A DNA stretch of 64,000 nt from CAVDRM01 sp963626285 (GTDB lineage: Bacteria > Bacillota > Clostridia > Christensenellales > Aristaeellaceae), in the NCBI GenBank assembly GCA_963626285.1, contig CAVFWQ010000003.1, positions 1-64,000 of the forward strand, given 5' to 3'. Made by a program: the position numbers and the translations under genes. Positions within the stretch are counted from its first letter, which is position 1, and every line of letters starts with the position of its first letter. The notes under the pieces are model-generated. The model was not told the DNA's origin and did not search any database. It was given only the letters and a program-made list of their open reading frames with translations. Below, one piece after another: positions 16,275-24,706 of this stretch.

Positions 16275-16928
16275 ATGAAAAAGGCTTCTGTAAAAACGAT
16301 TCTTATGGCTCTGGCTCTGGTCTTGGCGCTTTGCACTGCGGCGCTGGCCGAAAGCAAGACCGCCGAGGTGTTCGGCGAACAGTACGGCGAGGAATTCAAG
16401 CAGATGATTTTGAACGGCACGCTCATTGAGTCCGGCGAAAGCGTTGAGCTGGGCGACATCGTGTACAACTTGGAGGAAGTCGTGTTTGCGGACGGCACGC
16501 TGTACGGCACGGGCATTGTCAGTGTCAAGGAAGGCGCGAACATCGTTCTGATTGCACCGGATCACTCCGTCAATGACCCTGCCGGCTACAAGGTGCATCA
16601 TGGCGAGGAAGCCCCTGCCGATGCCAAGTCCTATCAGGCGAAGGCCTATGAAACGGCTGCCCGCGTGATGCGCGCCAGCATCATCCCCAACGGCGTTCTC
16701 GTGAACGGCGAGCTGGTTTCCGATTCCGTCGGCGTGGACTGGCTGCCCCAGACCGACGGCACCTATCGCTTCATCATCGAAATTTCCAATGAGCAGGGCG
16801 ACCTTGCGCAGCAGGATGCCTATGAGCTGAGCTTCTATCTGCGGAATGTCGAGCTGGATGACACCGACGGCGAAGCGCCCGACGAAACTTGGGAAACGAT
16901 GGAAAACTGGACCGTGACCGTTAAATAA
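16275..16928 (+). CDS. Secreted paralogue of the anti-sigma sensor domain
   Basis: The 217-residue product begins MKKASVKTILMALALVLALC, a signal peptide or single anchor, and then follows the outer domain of the protein at 15320 nearly end to end (shared blocks include KTAE.FG, GTLYGTG, SVNDPAGY, PQTDGT and FEISNEQGDL/IEISNEQGDL). The cytoplasmic sigma-binding segment is absent. A GGAGG site at 16262-16266 supports a start at 16272 or 16275. It has its own copy of the ECF promoter. It may compete for or modulate the same signal, but its function is unknown. A terminator-like repeat follows at 16946. Confidence 0.7.
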   Translation: MKKASVKTILMALALVLALCTAALAESKTAEVFGEQYGEEFKQMILNGTLIESGESVELGDIVYNLEEVVFADGTLYGTGIVSVKEGANIVLIAPDHSVNDPAGYKVHHGEEAPADAKSYQAKAYETAARVMRASIIPNGVLVNGELVSDSVGVDWLPQTDGTYRFIIEISNEQGDLAQQDAYELSFYLRNVELDDTDGEAPDETWETMENWTVTVK

Positions 16929-16945
16929 TGCATGAACAGCTTGCA

Positions 16946-17206
16946 GGAGCGTCGGCTTGTCCGGCGCTTTTGCGTGTCAAAAAACTGCGTTTTTGACACG
17001 CTCCATGCAGGATGAAGTGCTTCATCCTGCATGGCAAGGCTGCGGAAATGATTTTTCTGCGCTGACGCTCCGAAAAATCGCCCCGCCCGACCGGCAAAGC
17101 CGGTCGATACGATAAAATATGAAGGGGCTGCCGCCCCTTCATGCATCCCCAAGAATGTCTGCGGACTTTTTCGACAGTCTGGAGCGTCGGCTTGTCCGGC
17201 GCTTTT
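16946..17206. repeat. Palindrome-rich block flanked by 26-base direct repeats
   Basis: A 26-base sequence starting GGAGCGTCGGCTTGTCC is present at 16946-16971 and again at 17181-17206; each copy folds into a hairpin followed by T residues, so each can act as a terminator. Between them lie several perfect hairpins: arms at 16973-16983/16990-17000, 17003-17017/17020-17034 (15 bp, two-base loop), 17050-17057/17072-17079, 17088-17095/17099-17106 and 17119-17128/17133-17142. No open frame with family features is present. It looks like a non-coding repeated element, possibly a MITE or REP-like unit inserted into or duplicated with a terminator. Confidence 0.75.
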
Positions 17207-17260
17207 TCATATACGCCGTTCGTCATATGTGTAAAAATTCCGCATGGTATAGATAACGGA

Positions 17261-17289
17261 TTGACAGTTCATGCCCGCTCCTGTAATAT
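17261..17289 (+). promoter_or_regulatory. Promoter of the large repeat protein
   Basis: TTGACA (17261-17266), 17 bases, TAATAT (17284-17289). It lies 43 bases before the chosen start codon and is a standard sigma-A promoter, not an ECF one. Confidence 0.75.
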
Positions 17290-17332
17290 GTTTAATGAAT
17301 GGGCATACAAGCTGAACAGGAGGGATTTGACG

Positions 17333-20158
17333 ATGCAGCGAAAAATGCATTTTGAAAACATACAGGCGGCTCGGCATTGGGGAGCGGCGGCACTGTGCGT
17401 CCTGCTGACGGTGGGGCTGATATTCTGCGCCTTTACTGAGGAGCAGAGAAGCCTTGCGGATATTGAGAAGGAGATTACGGCCGAATACGGCTTGTTTGTC
17501 TATTGGCCGCCGGAGGCGCGGGCGGAATACAGCGAAGCGGCCGCTTCGGAGGGCAAGACCTGCGAGGACGGAAAACGCTATGTGATGCCGGAGGCTGCTG
17601 ATTTGACCTATCACGACGCTCTGCGCGCCGCGTACAGGGAGATAGGGCTGGACTGGGACGATTGTCAAATCATGTCCGACCCCTTTTTCAGCGGCGGAGG
17701 CATTGTGGAAAACGGCGGCGGCCGTGAATGGCACATTACTTTAACGCCCGTTGTGAACACAGCGAAGGACTGCACCTGCTATTTCGTCCTCGATGCGTCC
17801 GCAGGGCGGATATTGACCGCCAATTATCCTGCGAATGCGGCCAAAACCGCGCAGAAGGCGCTGGAGGATTTCAACGCCCTCTACGCGGAGCGGTCAAGCG
17901 CGTTTGAGGAGCTTTACGGCACGGAATGGTGGCGCTGGCCGCTCACGGAAAAAGCGGCGTTTTCCAAGCTGGCCGAGGAACTGGGCTGGACCGGAAAGGG
18001 CATCATCGGCAGCTACTTGACGTTGGCCGTCCCCGATGAAACCGATTTGACGGAGGCGGAGGCGCTGGCCATTGCCGAAGAGGAATTAAAGAAGCATTTT
18101 ACCGTCAGCGGCGGCAAAATCATGCTTTCCGATTCCGCCGAAACATTGACCTATGCGTCCGGACTCAGCTTTTCGGTGCAGAGCGATGACAGCGCCGTGC
18201 GGGAATATACGGTGGAATTTTATGCCCGCTATGATTCGGACGAGACGGATGGATACAACATTTTCTTGGGCGCGGTGTTCATTTCTTCGCCGTCCGGCGA
18301 GGTCTGCCATCAGGAACTGAATGACGAGGACAGCTTGGTTTCCTATGCGGAGGTCACAACGGAAAGCCAGGCCGAGCAGCTTTATCAGCAGTACAGGGAC
18401 GATGCCTATGCGCTGTACAAGGCGTACGCCGCGCTGGCGGGAACGTCCGACCGATGGACGGATGAGATGCAGACCTGCTTTTATTTAAGCCGTCTGAGCG
18501 CAAGCGCCGAGCCCGTGCAGCTTGAAACAGACCCTTCCGGCACGGAATATGCGCAGGCTTGCGGCATGGCGGAAAATTATATGACGAGCAGGGTGGGCGT
18601 TCACCATGATGCAAGCGGCGAAGCCGTGCTGACCGTGCTGAGGACCGTCACGCTCTGGCAGCTCGGCGAGGACTTCCAATACTATAAGATTGAGTATGTC
18701 GCGCAGACAGAGGACGGCGGCATGTCTGCGGTGATTGACCGCCTTTATATCCTGCGCCCCGATTTGTGCGCTTTCGGCTATGAGTGGCTGTACGGCAATT
18801 TTTCGGGACAGATGGTGGAGAAGCGGGACGCGGGCAAGCTGAACGAGGCGCAATTTGCGCAGCTTCAATATCTGCTGGAGTATGGCGATTTTTTCCTCTG
18901 GCCGCCGGAAATCAAGGCTTCCTACACGAGCCACTGCAAGCAGTACGGCGCCCTGCCGGAGGACGGCCTTGAATATGTCGAGCCCACGGAGACATACGAC
19001 GAAAGTCTGTTCGTGGATGCCATCGAAAGTGCCTGCCATACCAGCGGGCTGGAGATGTATTTTGACATCGGCTTCGGCCTTGTGAAGACGGATGCAGGAA
19101 ATGTCTGGCACATTCGGCTCAAGCCCGCCTCCGAAACGGCGGAGAATGCCGAATGCACCTTTGACTTGGACGAAAAGACCTGTGCGGTTCTTCGGTTCGA
19201 TGTGCCGGACGGCGCTTTGGAACGCGCATGGGAGGCATGGAAGGCGGATATCACCGATGCGGACACCTCCGCCTGGCAGCTCTTGTCGGCCTTCAATACC
19301 CTGTACGGCGTTTATTGGGATTGGCCGCTGGAGGCTCGCGCCCTGTATGCCGAGCGGACGAATGCCGCCGTGGAATTTCCCGATTCGGCGGTGGACGTCA
19401 TGCCGGAGGAGGACGACATCCCGCAGGATAAAGCCCGCGCCATCGCCGACCAAGCCTTTTCGGAATTTTTCGGCGTAGCGCCGGACGCGCTGACCGTTGC
19501 GGGCGTGGAGGCCGGCTGTCGCGTCATTGTGCAGACGGCGTTTCAGGAAATGCCGAAAGACCCCGACACGCGCTTTTATCAGTTCACCTATATCGCCGCC
19601 TGTGAGGACGAGAGCCAAACGCAGATATGGCTCGGTGCTGTCGAAATCGCATCGCCCTCCGGCACGGTGCGCTCAAACAGCCTGTCCGCTGAGGACAAGA
19701 CGGCATTTGAGCAGCGGATGAAGGTGAAGGTGGGCTACCTTCAGACGGAGCGGGAGAAGGGGCTGTGGTGCTATTGGGACTATGCGGACCTCAAAGCCTA
19801 CGGCGACTATGTGGGGCTTTCGACGGCAGTTATGCGGGAGAACGCGCCGGAAAACGAGCTTCAGCGCGATGCGACCGTGCGGCTTGCGCGGGAATACATT
19901 TTGGAGAACGTCGAATATGTCTATCCGCAGGCTTACTACGGCGTAAAAGAACCGGAAAAGCTGACAAAGGAGAGGGTGGACGCGCTCAAGACCTGCGCCG
20001 TTTATTATGACGGCGGCGAAGAGACTGCTTCTTTTTGGATGATTTTGCTGTTTGAGGATGAATGGGTCGCCGCCGGTCTGCTGGACACCTTCCAGTTTGA
20101 GATCGACGCGGCAACGGGCGACATCATAATGGCAGTAGAGCCGGGTGGGAACGGATGA
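17333..20158 (+). CDS. Large membrane-anchored or secreted repeat protein, function unknown
   Basis: The 941-residue product has one hydrophobic segment near the N-terminus (about residues 18-37, WGAAALCVLLTVGLIFCAF) and no others, so it is either secreted or anchored with its bulk outside. The body is built from related units that open with a Trp-Pro pattern: VYWPPEARAEY, WWRWPLTEKAAF, FLWPPEIKASY, WDWPLEARALY and CYWDYADLKAY. These alternate with acidic segments resembling PepSY-like propeptide folds (DALRAAYREIGLDWDD; ALAIAEEELKKHF; KARAIADQAFSEFF). No catalytic motif is evident. The ATG at 17333 follows AGGAGGG and is preferred to upstream in-frame starts, which lie inside the repeat block. 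A terminator follows. Confidence 0.8.
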   Translation: MQRKMHFENIQAARHWGAAALCVLLTVGLIFCAFTEEQRSLADIEKEITAEYGLFVYWPPEARAEYSEAAASEGKTCEDGKRYVMPEAADLTYHDALRAAYREIGLDWDDCQIMSDPFFSGGGIVENGGGREWHITLTPVVNTAKDCTCYFVLDASAGRILTANYPANAAKTAQKALEDFNALYAERSSAFEELYGTEWWRWPLTEKAAFSKLAEELGWTGKGIIGSYLTLAVPDETDLTEAEALAIAEEELKKHFTVSGGKIMLSDSAETLTYASGLSFSVQSDDSAVREYTVEFYARYDSDETDGYNIFLGAVFISSPSGEVCHQELNDEDSLVSYAEVTTESQAEQLYQQYRDDAYALYKAYAALAGTSDRWTDEMQTCFYLSRLSASAEPVQLETDPSGTEYAQACGMAENYMTSRVGVHHDASGEAVLTVLRTVTLWQLGEDFQYYKIEYVAQTEDGGMSAVIDRLYILRPDLCAFGYEWLYGNFSGQMVEKRDAGKLNEAQFAQLQYLLEYGDFFLWPPEIKASYTSHCKQYGALPEDGLEYVEPTETYDESLFVDAIESACHTSGLEMYFDIGFGLVKTDAGNVWHIRLKPASETAENAECTFDLDEKTCAVLRFDVPDGALERAWEAWKADITDADTSAWQLLSAFNTLYGVYWDWPLEARALYAERTNAAVEFPDSAVDVMPEEDDIPQDKARAIADQAFSEFFGVAPDALTVAGVEAGCRVIVQTAFQEMPKDPDTRFYQFTYIAACEDESQTQIWLGAVEIASPSGTVRSNSLSAEDKTAFEQRMKVKVGYLQTEREKGLWCYWDYADLKAYGDYVGLSTAVMRENAPENELQRDATVRLAREYILENVEYVYPQAYYGVKEPEKLTKERVDALKTCAVYYDGGEETASFWMILLFEDEWVAAGLLDTFQFEIDAATGDIIMAVEPGGNG

Positions 20159-20219
20159 CGGAAAGCAAACGGGGGACACGACACACAAAACAGGGCAGAG
20201 TTAGAACAAACTGAGCCTG

Positions 20220-20256
20220 AAGGCGCTGCGGACGTCTCTGCACGCAGTGCCTTTTT
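20220..20256 (+). terminator. Terminator after the repeat protein
   Basis: AAGGCGCTGCG (20220-20230) pairs with CGCAGTGCCTT (20243-20253) with one G-U pair and is followed by T residues. Confidence 0.75.
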
Positions 20257-20342
20257 GTATGCTTGAAATGAAAGAATGTGTTTTCGGCTTTTATCAAATA
20301 TGCTATAATGCCTTTAAAGAAGAGCGGAGGAGGCGAAAAAAA

Positions 20343-21014
20343 GTGTACAAGATCATGATCGTGGAGGACGATGCGGAGATCGCGCGGGGGATGGGCGCGG
20401 TGCTGGGGCGCTGGGGGTATGAAACGGCCTGCATCGGGGATTTTGCGCATGTCGCCGAGGAAATCGGCGCGTATCGGCCGCATCTGGTGCTGATGGATAT
20501 TTCGCTTCCGCAGTTCAACGGCTATTATTGGTGTCAAAAGCTGCGGGAGGGCTCGCGCATCCCGATTATTTTCGTCTCGTCCCGCAGCGACAGCATGGAT
20601 GTGGTGATGGCTGTGAGCATGGGCGGGGACGATTACATTCAAAAGCCCTTTGCGCCGGAGGTGCTGGTCGCCAAGGTGCAGGCGATGCTTCGACGCACCT
20701 ATGACTTTGAACAGGAGCAGGAGGTGCTGATCGGGGCGCTTCGGTATGACGAAAAGGCGGGCTGCCTGACGGCGGGGCAGGAGCGCTTTTTGCTCACGCG
20801 CAATGAAAACAGGATTTTGTCCGTCCTGTCCGCCAAGCGCGGCCGCATCGTGTCCAGAGAGGAAATCATGCTGGCGCTGTGGGACAGCGATGAATTTGTG
20901 GATGACAATACGCTGACCGTCAACATCAACCGCCTGCGCAAAACGCTGGAAAAGGCGGGCGCGAAGGACGCGATTACGACGCACAAGGGACAGGGGTATC
21001 GGCTGAATGCATGA
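20343..21014 (+). CDS. BceR-type response regulator (OmpR family)
   Basis: The 224-residue protein has a receiver domain (phospho-acceptor Asp52 in LVLMDISLP, Lys in IQKPF) and an OmpR-type winged helix ending GQGYRLN. The start is a GTG at 20343, supported by a strong GGAGGAGG site seven bases upstream; a TATAAT lies at 20304-20309. Its 3' end overlaps the kinase gene by eight bases. The four-gene order regulator-kinase-ATPase-permease is the known Bce module, which senses and removes cell-wall-active peptides such as bacitracin or lantibiotics. The actual peptide is unknown. Confidence 0.92.
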   Translation: MYKIMIVEDDAEIARGMGAVLGRWGYETACIGDFAHVAEEIGAYRPHLVLMDISLPQFNGYYWCQKLREGSRIPIIFVSSRSDSMDVVMAVSMGGDDYIQKPFAPEVLVAKVQAMLRRTYDFEQEQEVLIGALRYDEKAGCLTAGQERFLLTRNENRILSVLSAKRGRIVSREEIMLALWDSDEFVDDNTLTVNINRLRKTLEKAGAKDAITTHKGQGYRLNA

Positions 21015-21975
21015 ATTGGCGGCGTTTTTGAAGGAGAAAAGGCAGCTCCTTCTGTATTTTGCCCTGAGCAGCGGCATCCTGCTCACGGTGTATCTTTTGG
21101 CGGGCTTTCCCGCGTACGGTGTATGGTACGCCGCAGGCTTGCAGGGGTTTATCCTGCTGCTGGTGCTTTTGCCCGCCTATGGGCGGTTTATCAAAAAGCG
21201 GAAGGAGCTTCGGGAATTAGAAAATGCTTTGACGGACGGGGAGCGCGTCCTGCCGCCGTGCGATACGCCGCTCGAAGCGGACTATCAGCGTCTTTTGCTG
21301 GACGCACGGGCGCAGTATGCGCAGCTAAAGCACAGGGAAGCGCAGGCAAAGAACGATGCGCTGGCATATTATACCTTGTGGGTGCACCAAATCAAAACGC
21401 CTATCGCGGCCATGCGCCTGCTCTTGGAGGACGAGGGCGAAATCCGCGGCGGCATCAGGCGGGAACTGTTCAAGGTGGAGCGCTATGCCGACCTTGCGCT
21501 TCAGTATGCGCGGATGGATGGGCTGCTGGAGGACGTCGTCATCGAGCCGTGCTCGCTGGAATCGCTGGCACGGGAGAGCGTAAAAAAGTATGCGCTGCTG
21601 TTCATTTATCAAAACCTGAGCGTCAGCATCGAGCCGTTTGAGCAGGTCGTGATGAGCGACAAAAAGTGGGTCACCTTTATTTTGGAGCAACTTCTGTCCA
21701 ACGCGGTCAAATATACCAAGGCGGGCGGCGTGACCATCCGCTTTGTGGACGGCGCGCTTCATGTCATCGATACGGGCGCAGGCATCCGAAAAGAAGATTT
21801 GCCCCGCGTGTTCGATAAGGGCTATACAGGCTACAACGGCCGTGCGGACGGCCGCGCCAGCGGCATCGGCCTGTATTTGGCCAAGCGCGTGTGCGATGCG
21901 CTGAACATCAAAATTTCCATTGTATCGGAGCTTGGCAGGGGAACGGATGCGGCGCTTCGGTTTCCGAAAACATGA
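21007..21975 (+). CDS. BceS-type intramembrane-sensing histidine kinase
   Basis: The 322-residue kinase has two closely spaced membrane helices (about residues 14-32 and 38-58) with almost no outer loop, the mark of intramembrane-sensing kinases that take their signal from a partner ABC transporter. The phospho-acceptor is His127 in the family motif WVHQIKTPIAAM. ATP-binding boxes follow: N-box EQLLSNAVKYT, G1 DTGAGI and G2 GRASGIGLYL. It overlaps the regulator gene and precedes the ATPase gene by about 105 bases, which contain a probable BceR site. Confidence 0.92.
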   Translation: MHELAAFLKEKRQLLLYFALSSGILLTVYLLAGFPAYGVWYAAGLQGFILLLVLLPAYGRFIKKRKELRELENALTDGERVLPPCDTPLEADYQRLLLDARAQYAQLKHREAQAKNDALAYYTLWVHQIKTPIAAMRLLLEDEGEIRGGIRRELFKVERYADLALQYARMDGLLEDVVIEPCSLESLARESVKKYALLFIYQNLSVSIEPFEQVVMSDKKWVTFILEQLLSNAVKYTKAGGVTIRFVDGALHVIDTGAGIRKEDLPRVFDKGYTGYNGRADGRASGIGLYLAKRVCDALNIKISIVSELGRGTDAALRFPKT

Positions 21976-21986
21976 CAAAACTGTAA
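21973..21986. promoter_or_regulatory. Candidate BceR-type binding site
   Basis: TGACAAAACTGTAA matches the inverted layout TNACA-N4-TGTAA that BceR-like regulators use in front of their transporter genes. It overlaps the kinase stop codon and lies about 45 bases upstream of a TACAAT -10 candidate (22031-22036) for the transporter genes. Confidence 0.65.
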
Positions 21987-22081
21987 GGATGGCGTAAGCC
22001 GGAGCTATGGCAGGAAAGTATGGCGGGCATTACAATACTCCCGTACCCTGAAAGAAACTTGTTGAAAAAGGGAGGATGCTT

Positions 22082-22849
22082 ATGCCGCTTCTTCAGGTCG
22101 CTCATGTCAAAAAGGTGTACAACACAAAGCTCGGTCTGGCGCGATGCGTGGCGCTGAACGACGTTTCCTTTTCCGTGGAGCAGGGCGAATTTGTCGCCGT
22201 GATGGGCGCGTCCGGCTCAGGGAAGACCACCCTGCTCAATCTGCTGGCCTCGCTGGATAAGCCGACGGAGGGCGAGATCCGGCTGGACGGGTGCTCGTTT
22301 GCGGATATTCGGGAAAAGAAGCTCGCCGAGTTCCGCCGCGACAATCTGGGCTTCGTGTTTCAGGATTTTAACCTCTTGGATACCTTCACTTTGCGCGACA
22401 ACATTTATCTGCCGATTGTCCTGCAGCGGCGGGCTGTGCAGGAGATGGCTGAAAAGCTGCGCCCTATCGCCGCATCGCTGAGCATTGAGACGATTTTGGA
22501 CAAATATCCCTATGAGGTGTCCGGCGGCGAAAAGCAGCGGGCGGCGATTGCCCGCGCCGTCATCACAAGCCCGAAGCTGCTCTTGGCGGATGAGCCGACC
22601 GGCGCGCTTGATTCCCGTTCCTCCCGTGAACTGCTGGAGGCCTTTGAGACGCTGAACGGGCAGGGGCGCACCATCGTCATGGTGACGCACAGCGCGATGG
22701 CGGCCAGCTATGCGGGGCGCGTGCTGTTCATTCGGGACGGGAGGATCTTCGCTCAGATTTATCGGGGCGACCAAACGCGGCGGGCGTTCTTTGACAAAAT
22801 CGTCGGCAATATGGCCGTTTTGACGGACGGGGAGGCGCCCCGTGAATAA
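22082..22849 (+). CDS. BceA-type ABC transporter ATPase
   Basis: A 255-residue ABC ATPase with Walker A (GASGSGKTT), Q-loop (FVFQDFNLLDTF), signature VSGGEKQR, Walker B with DEPTGALD, and the H-loop VTHS. The FNLLD/TGALDS pattern is typical of the MacB/BceA peptide transporter class. The ATG at 22082 is preferred over that at 22076 because the GGGAGG site ends right before 22076. Its end overlaps the permease gene by eight bases. Confidence 0.92.
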   Translation: MPLLQVAHVKKVYNTKLGLARCVALNDVSFSVEQGEFVAVMGASGSGKTTLLNLLASLDKPTEGEIRLDGCSFADIREKKLAEFRRDNLGFVFQDFNLLDTFTLRDNIYLPIVLQRRAVQEMAEKLRPIAASLSIETILDKYPYEVSGGEKQRAAIARAVITSPKLLLADEPTGALDSRSSRELLEAFETLNGQGRTIVMVTHSAMAASYAGRVLFIRDGRIFAQIYRGDQTRRAFFDKIVGNMAVLTDGEAPRE

Positions 22850-24578
22850 AGCGTTTTATGCGCGTCTGGCGGCGCAGAATTTAAAGCGCGGGCGGGATGT
22901 GTTCCTGCCGCAGATGATTTCCACCGCCGTTATCGGCGGGACGTTCTTCCTGATGAACGGGTTGTGTATGTCCGAGAGCCTTGAAAACATCCCCTCCGGC
23001 AAAACGGCGCAGATGATGTTTTCAATGGGGCAGTGGCTGTTTTCCCTGTTCGCGTTCTTCTTTATGTTCTATATCAACAGCTTTCTTGTCCGCCGCCGGA
23101 AAAAGGAATTCGGCCTGTATGCGGTCTTGGGGCTGTCCAAGGGGCAGATTGGCCGCGTGCTGATGCTGGAAAACCTGTTTTCGATGGGGCTGGGGCTTGT
23201 CTTCGGCGTTTTGATTGCCCGCGTGTTCGGCCAGCTTCTGTTTATGCTGCTGATGTGCCTGATGCACACGGCGGAGGGCAGCGTCCTGTCCTTCGGCCTT
23301 CCGGCTTACCTGACGACGGTTGCGCTGTTTGCCGTGCTGTTCGCCGCCAATGCTGTCTACGGGCAGATCTCCGTGCGTTTGAGCAGCCCGATGGCGCTGC
23401 TCAAGAGCGAGAAAAAGGGAGACAGGGACTCTAAGCTGCTGATTCCCGCCGCGATTTTGGGCGCCTTGCTGATGGGCTTCGCCTATTATTGCGTATGGAG
23501 CGTGGAAGACAGCGGCACTGCCCTGAGCGCGTTTTTTCCCTTAGCGATGCTGGTCATTTTAGCGACCTATCTTTTGTTTGAGTCGGGCAGTGTGGCTTTC
23601 TTAAAGGCACTCAGGAAAAATCAGGCGTTTTACTACAGGACAGAGCATTTCATGACCGTCGGCGGGCTGCTGCACAGGATGCGGCAGAACGCCCGCGGGC
23701 TGGCGTCCATCTGCATCCTGTCCACCATGCTGATCGTTACGGTGTCTACCACCCTGTCTTTATATGTGGGGCAGGAGGAAATGCTCCGCGCAACCTATCC
23801 CTTTGACGTGCAGATGTACAGAATGCCCGCCGACCGTCTGGATGAGGCGGACAAGGTCATTTCGGAACTGGCGGCCTCCTGCGGGCTGACCGTCACGGCG
23901 GATGCGGGCAAGCTGGTGCCGTATGACGAGAGCCGATGGAACGATCTATCCGGCTATGAGGAAAACGTCGTTCTGCCTGATACAAAGGTCGTTGTGCTGG
24001 ATCACATCATTGCGATGGAAAGCGACGCGACCGGCGGGCAGGCGCGGCTGATGTTTGACATACAGGGAGATACCTTCCTTTGCGCCGGATACCTGAACAC
24101 GCTTCAAGAGGTGATTTGGGAGCGGTTTCCCGTGGATTACAGCAACATATCGGATATTTTCAATGCCCGCATCGACGGCTACGGGATGTACGGCGGGCTT
24201 TTGTTCCTCGGCGTGTTCTTCGGCATCCTCTTCCTTGCGGTAACGGTGCTGATCATCTATTTCAAGCAGGTCACGGAGGGCTATGAGGACAAGGAAAGGT
24301 TTGACATTCTGCAGCGGGTCGGCATGGATGAAGGACAGGTCAAGGCCACCATCAATCGTCAGGTGCTGTGGGTATTCTTCGCGCCCGTGCTGATGACGCT
24401 CGTCCATATGGTCTTTGCCAGCCGCATCATCACGCGGATGCTGAACGCCTTCCGCTTAGGCAACTGGCCGCTCGTGCTAACCTGCATCGGCGGGACATTC
24501 GCCCTGTATACGCTCATTTATCTTGCCGTGTATCGCCTGACCGCAAGGGTGTACTTCAGAATCGTCAGGCGGGGTTAA
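22842..24578 (+). CDS. BceB-type ABC transporter permease (FtsX-like)
   Basis: A 578-residue permease with the BceB plan: one N-terminal helix, three helices around residues 60-180, two more near 200-245, one near 285-305, a large extracytoplasmic domain (about residues 310-435) that in the family contacts the peptide or lipid-II cycle intermediate, and three C-terminal helices. The RRRKKEFGLYAVLGLSKGQI stretch is the usual coupling region. It works with the BceA-type ATPase and signals to the kinase. It is somewhat shorter than many BceB proteins (around 650 residues). Confidence 0.9.
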   Translation: MNKAFYARLAAQNLKRGRDVFLPQMISTAVIGGTFFLMNGLCMSESLENIPSGKTAQMMFSMGQWLFSLFAFFFMFYINSFLVRRRKKEFGLYAVLGLSKGQIGRVLMLENLFSMGLGLVFGVLIARVFGQLLFMLLMCLMHTAEGSVLSFGLPAYLTTVALFAVLFAANAVYGQISVRLSSPMALLKSEKKGDRDSKLLIPAAILGALLMGFAYYCVWSVEDSGTALSAFFPLAMLVILATYLLFESGSVAFLKALRKNQAFYYRTEHFMTVGGLLHRMRQNARGLASICILSTMLIVTVSTTLSLYVGQEEMLRATYPFDVQMYRMPADRLDEADKVISELAASCGLTVTADAGKLVPYDESRWNDLSGYEENVVLPDTKVVVLDHIIAMESDATGGQARLMFDIQGDTFLCAGYLNTLQEVIWERFPVDYSNISDIFNARIDGYGMYGGLLFLGVFFGILFLAVTVLIIYFKQVTEGYEDKERFDILQRVGMDEGQVKATINRQVLWVFFAPVLMTLVHMVFASRIITRMLNAFRLGNWPLVLTCIGGTFALYTLIYLAVYRLTARVYFRIVRRG

Positions 24579-24665
24579 AACGGAGCGGAGCAAAAAAACG
24601 CGAAACTGCCAATGCATGAAGCGGAATTTGCCATGACTCGCTTCGTGTTGATTGACCGCAGCATC

Positions 24666-24700
24666 AAAAAACCCCGAAGCACACAGCTTCGGGGTTTTTT
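24666..24700. terminator. Bidirectional terminator between bceB and addB
   Basis: A perfect 15-base inverted repeat (AAAAAACCCCGAAGC / GCTTCGGGGTTTTTT) around a five-base loop gives a T-run on both strands, ending the two convergent transcripts. Confidence 0.92.
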
Positions 24701-24706
24701 GAGCAA

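Noticed and set aside
16946..17206. Considered as a CRISPR array
   Set aside because: There are only two direct repeats about 235 bases apart, the intervening sequence is made of different palindromes and no cas gene is present.
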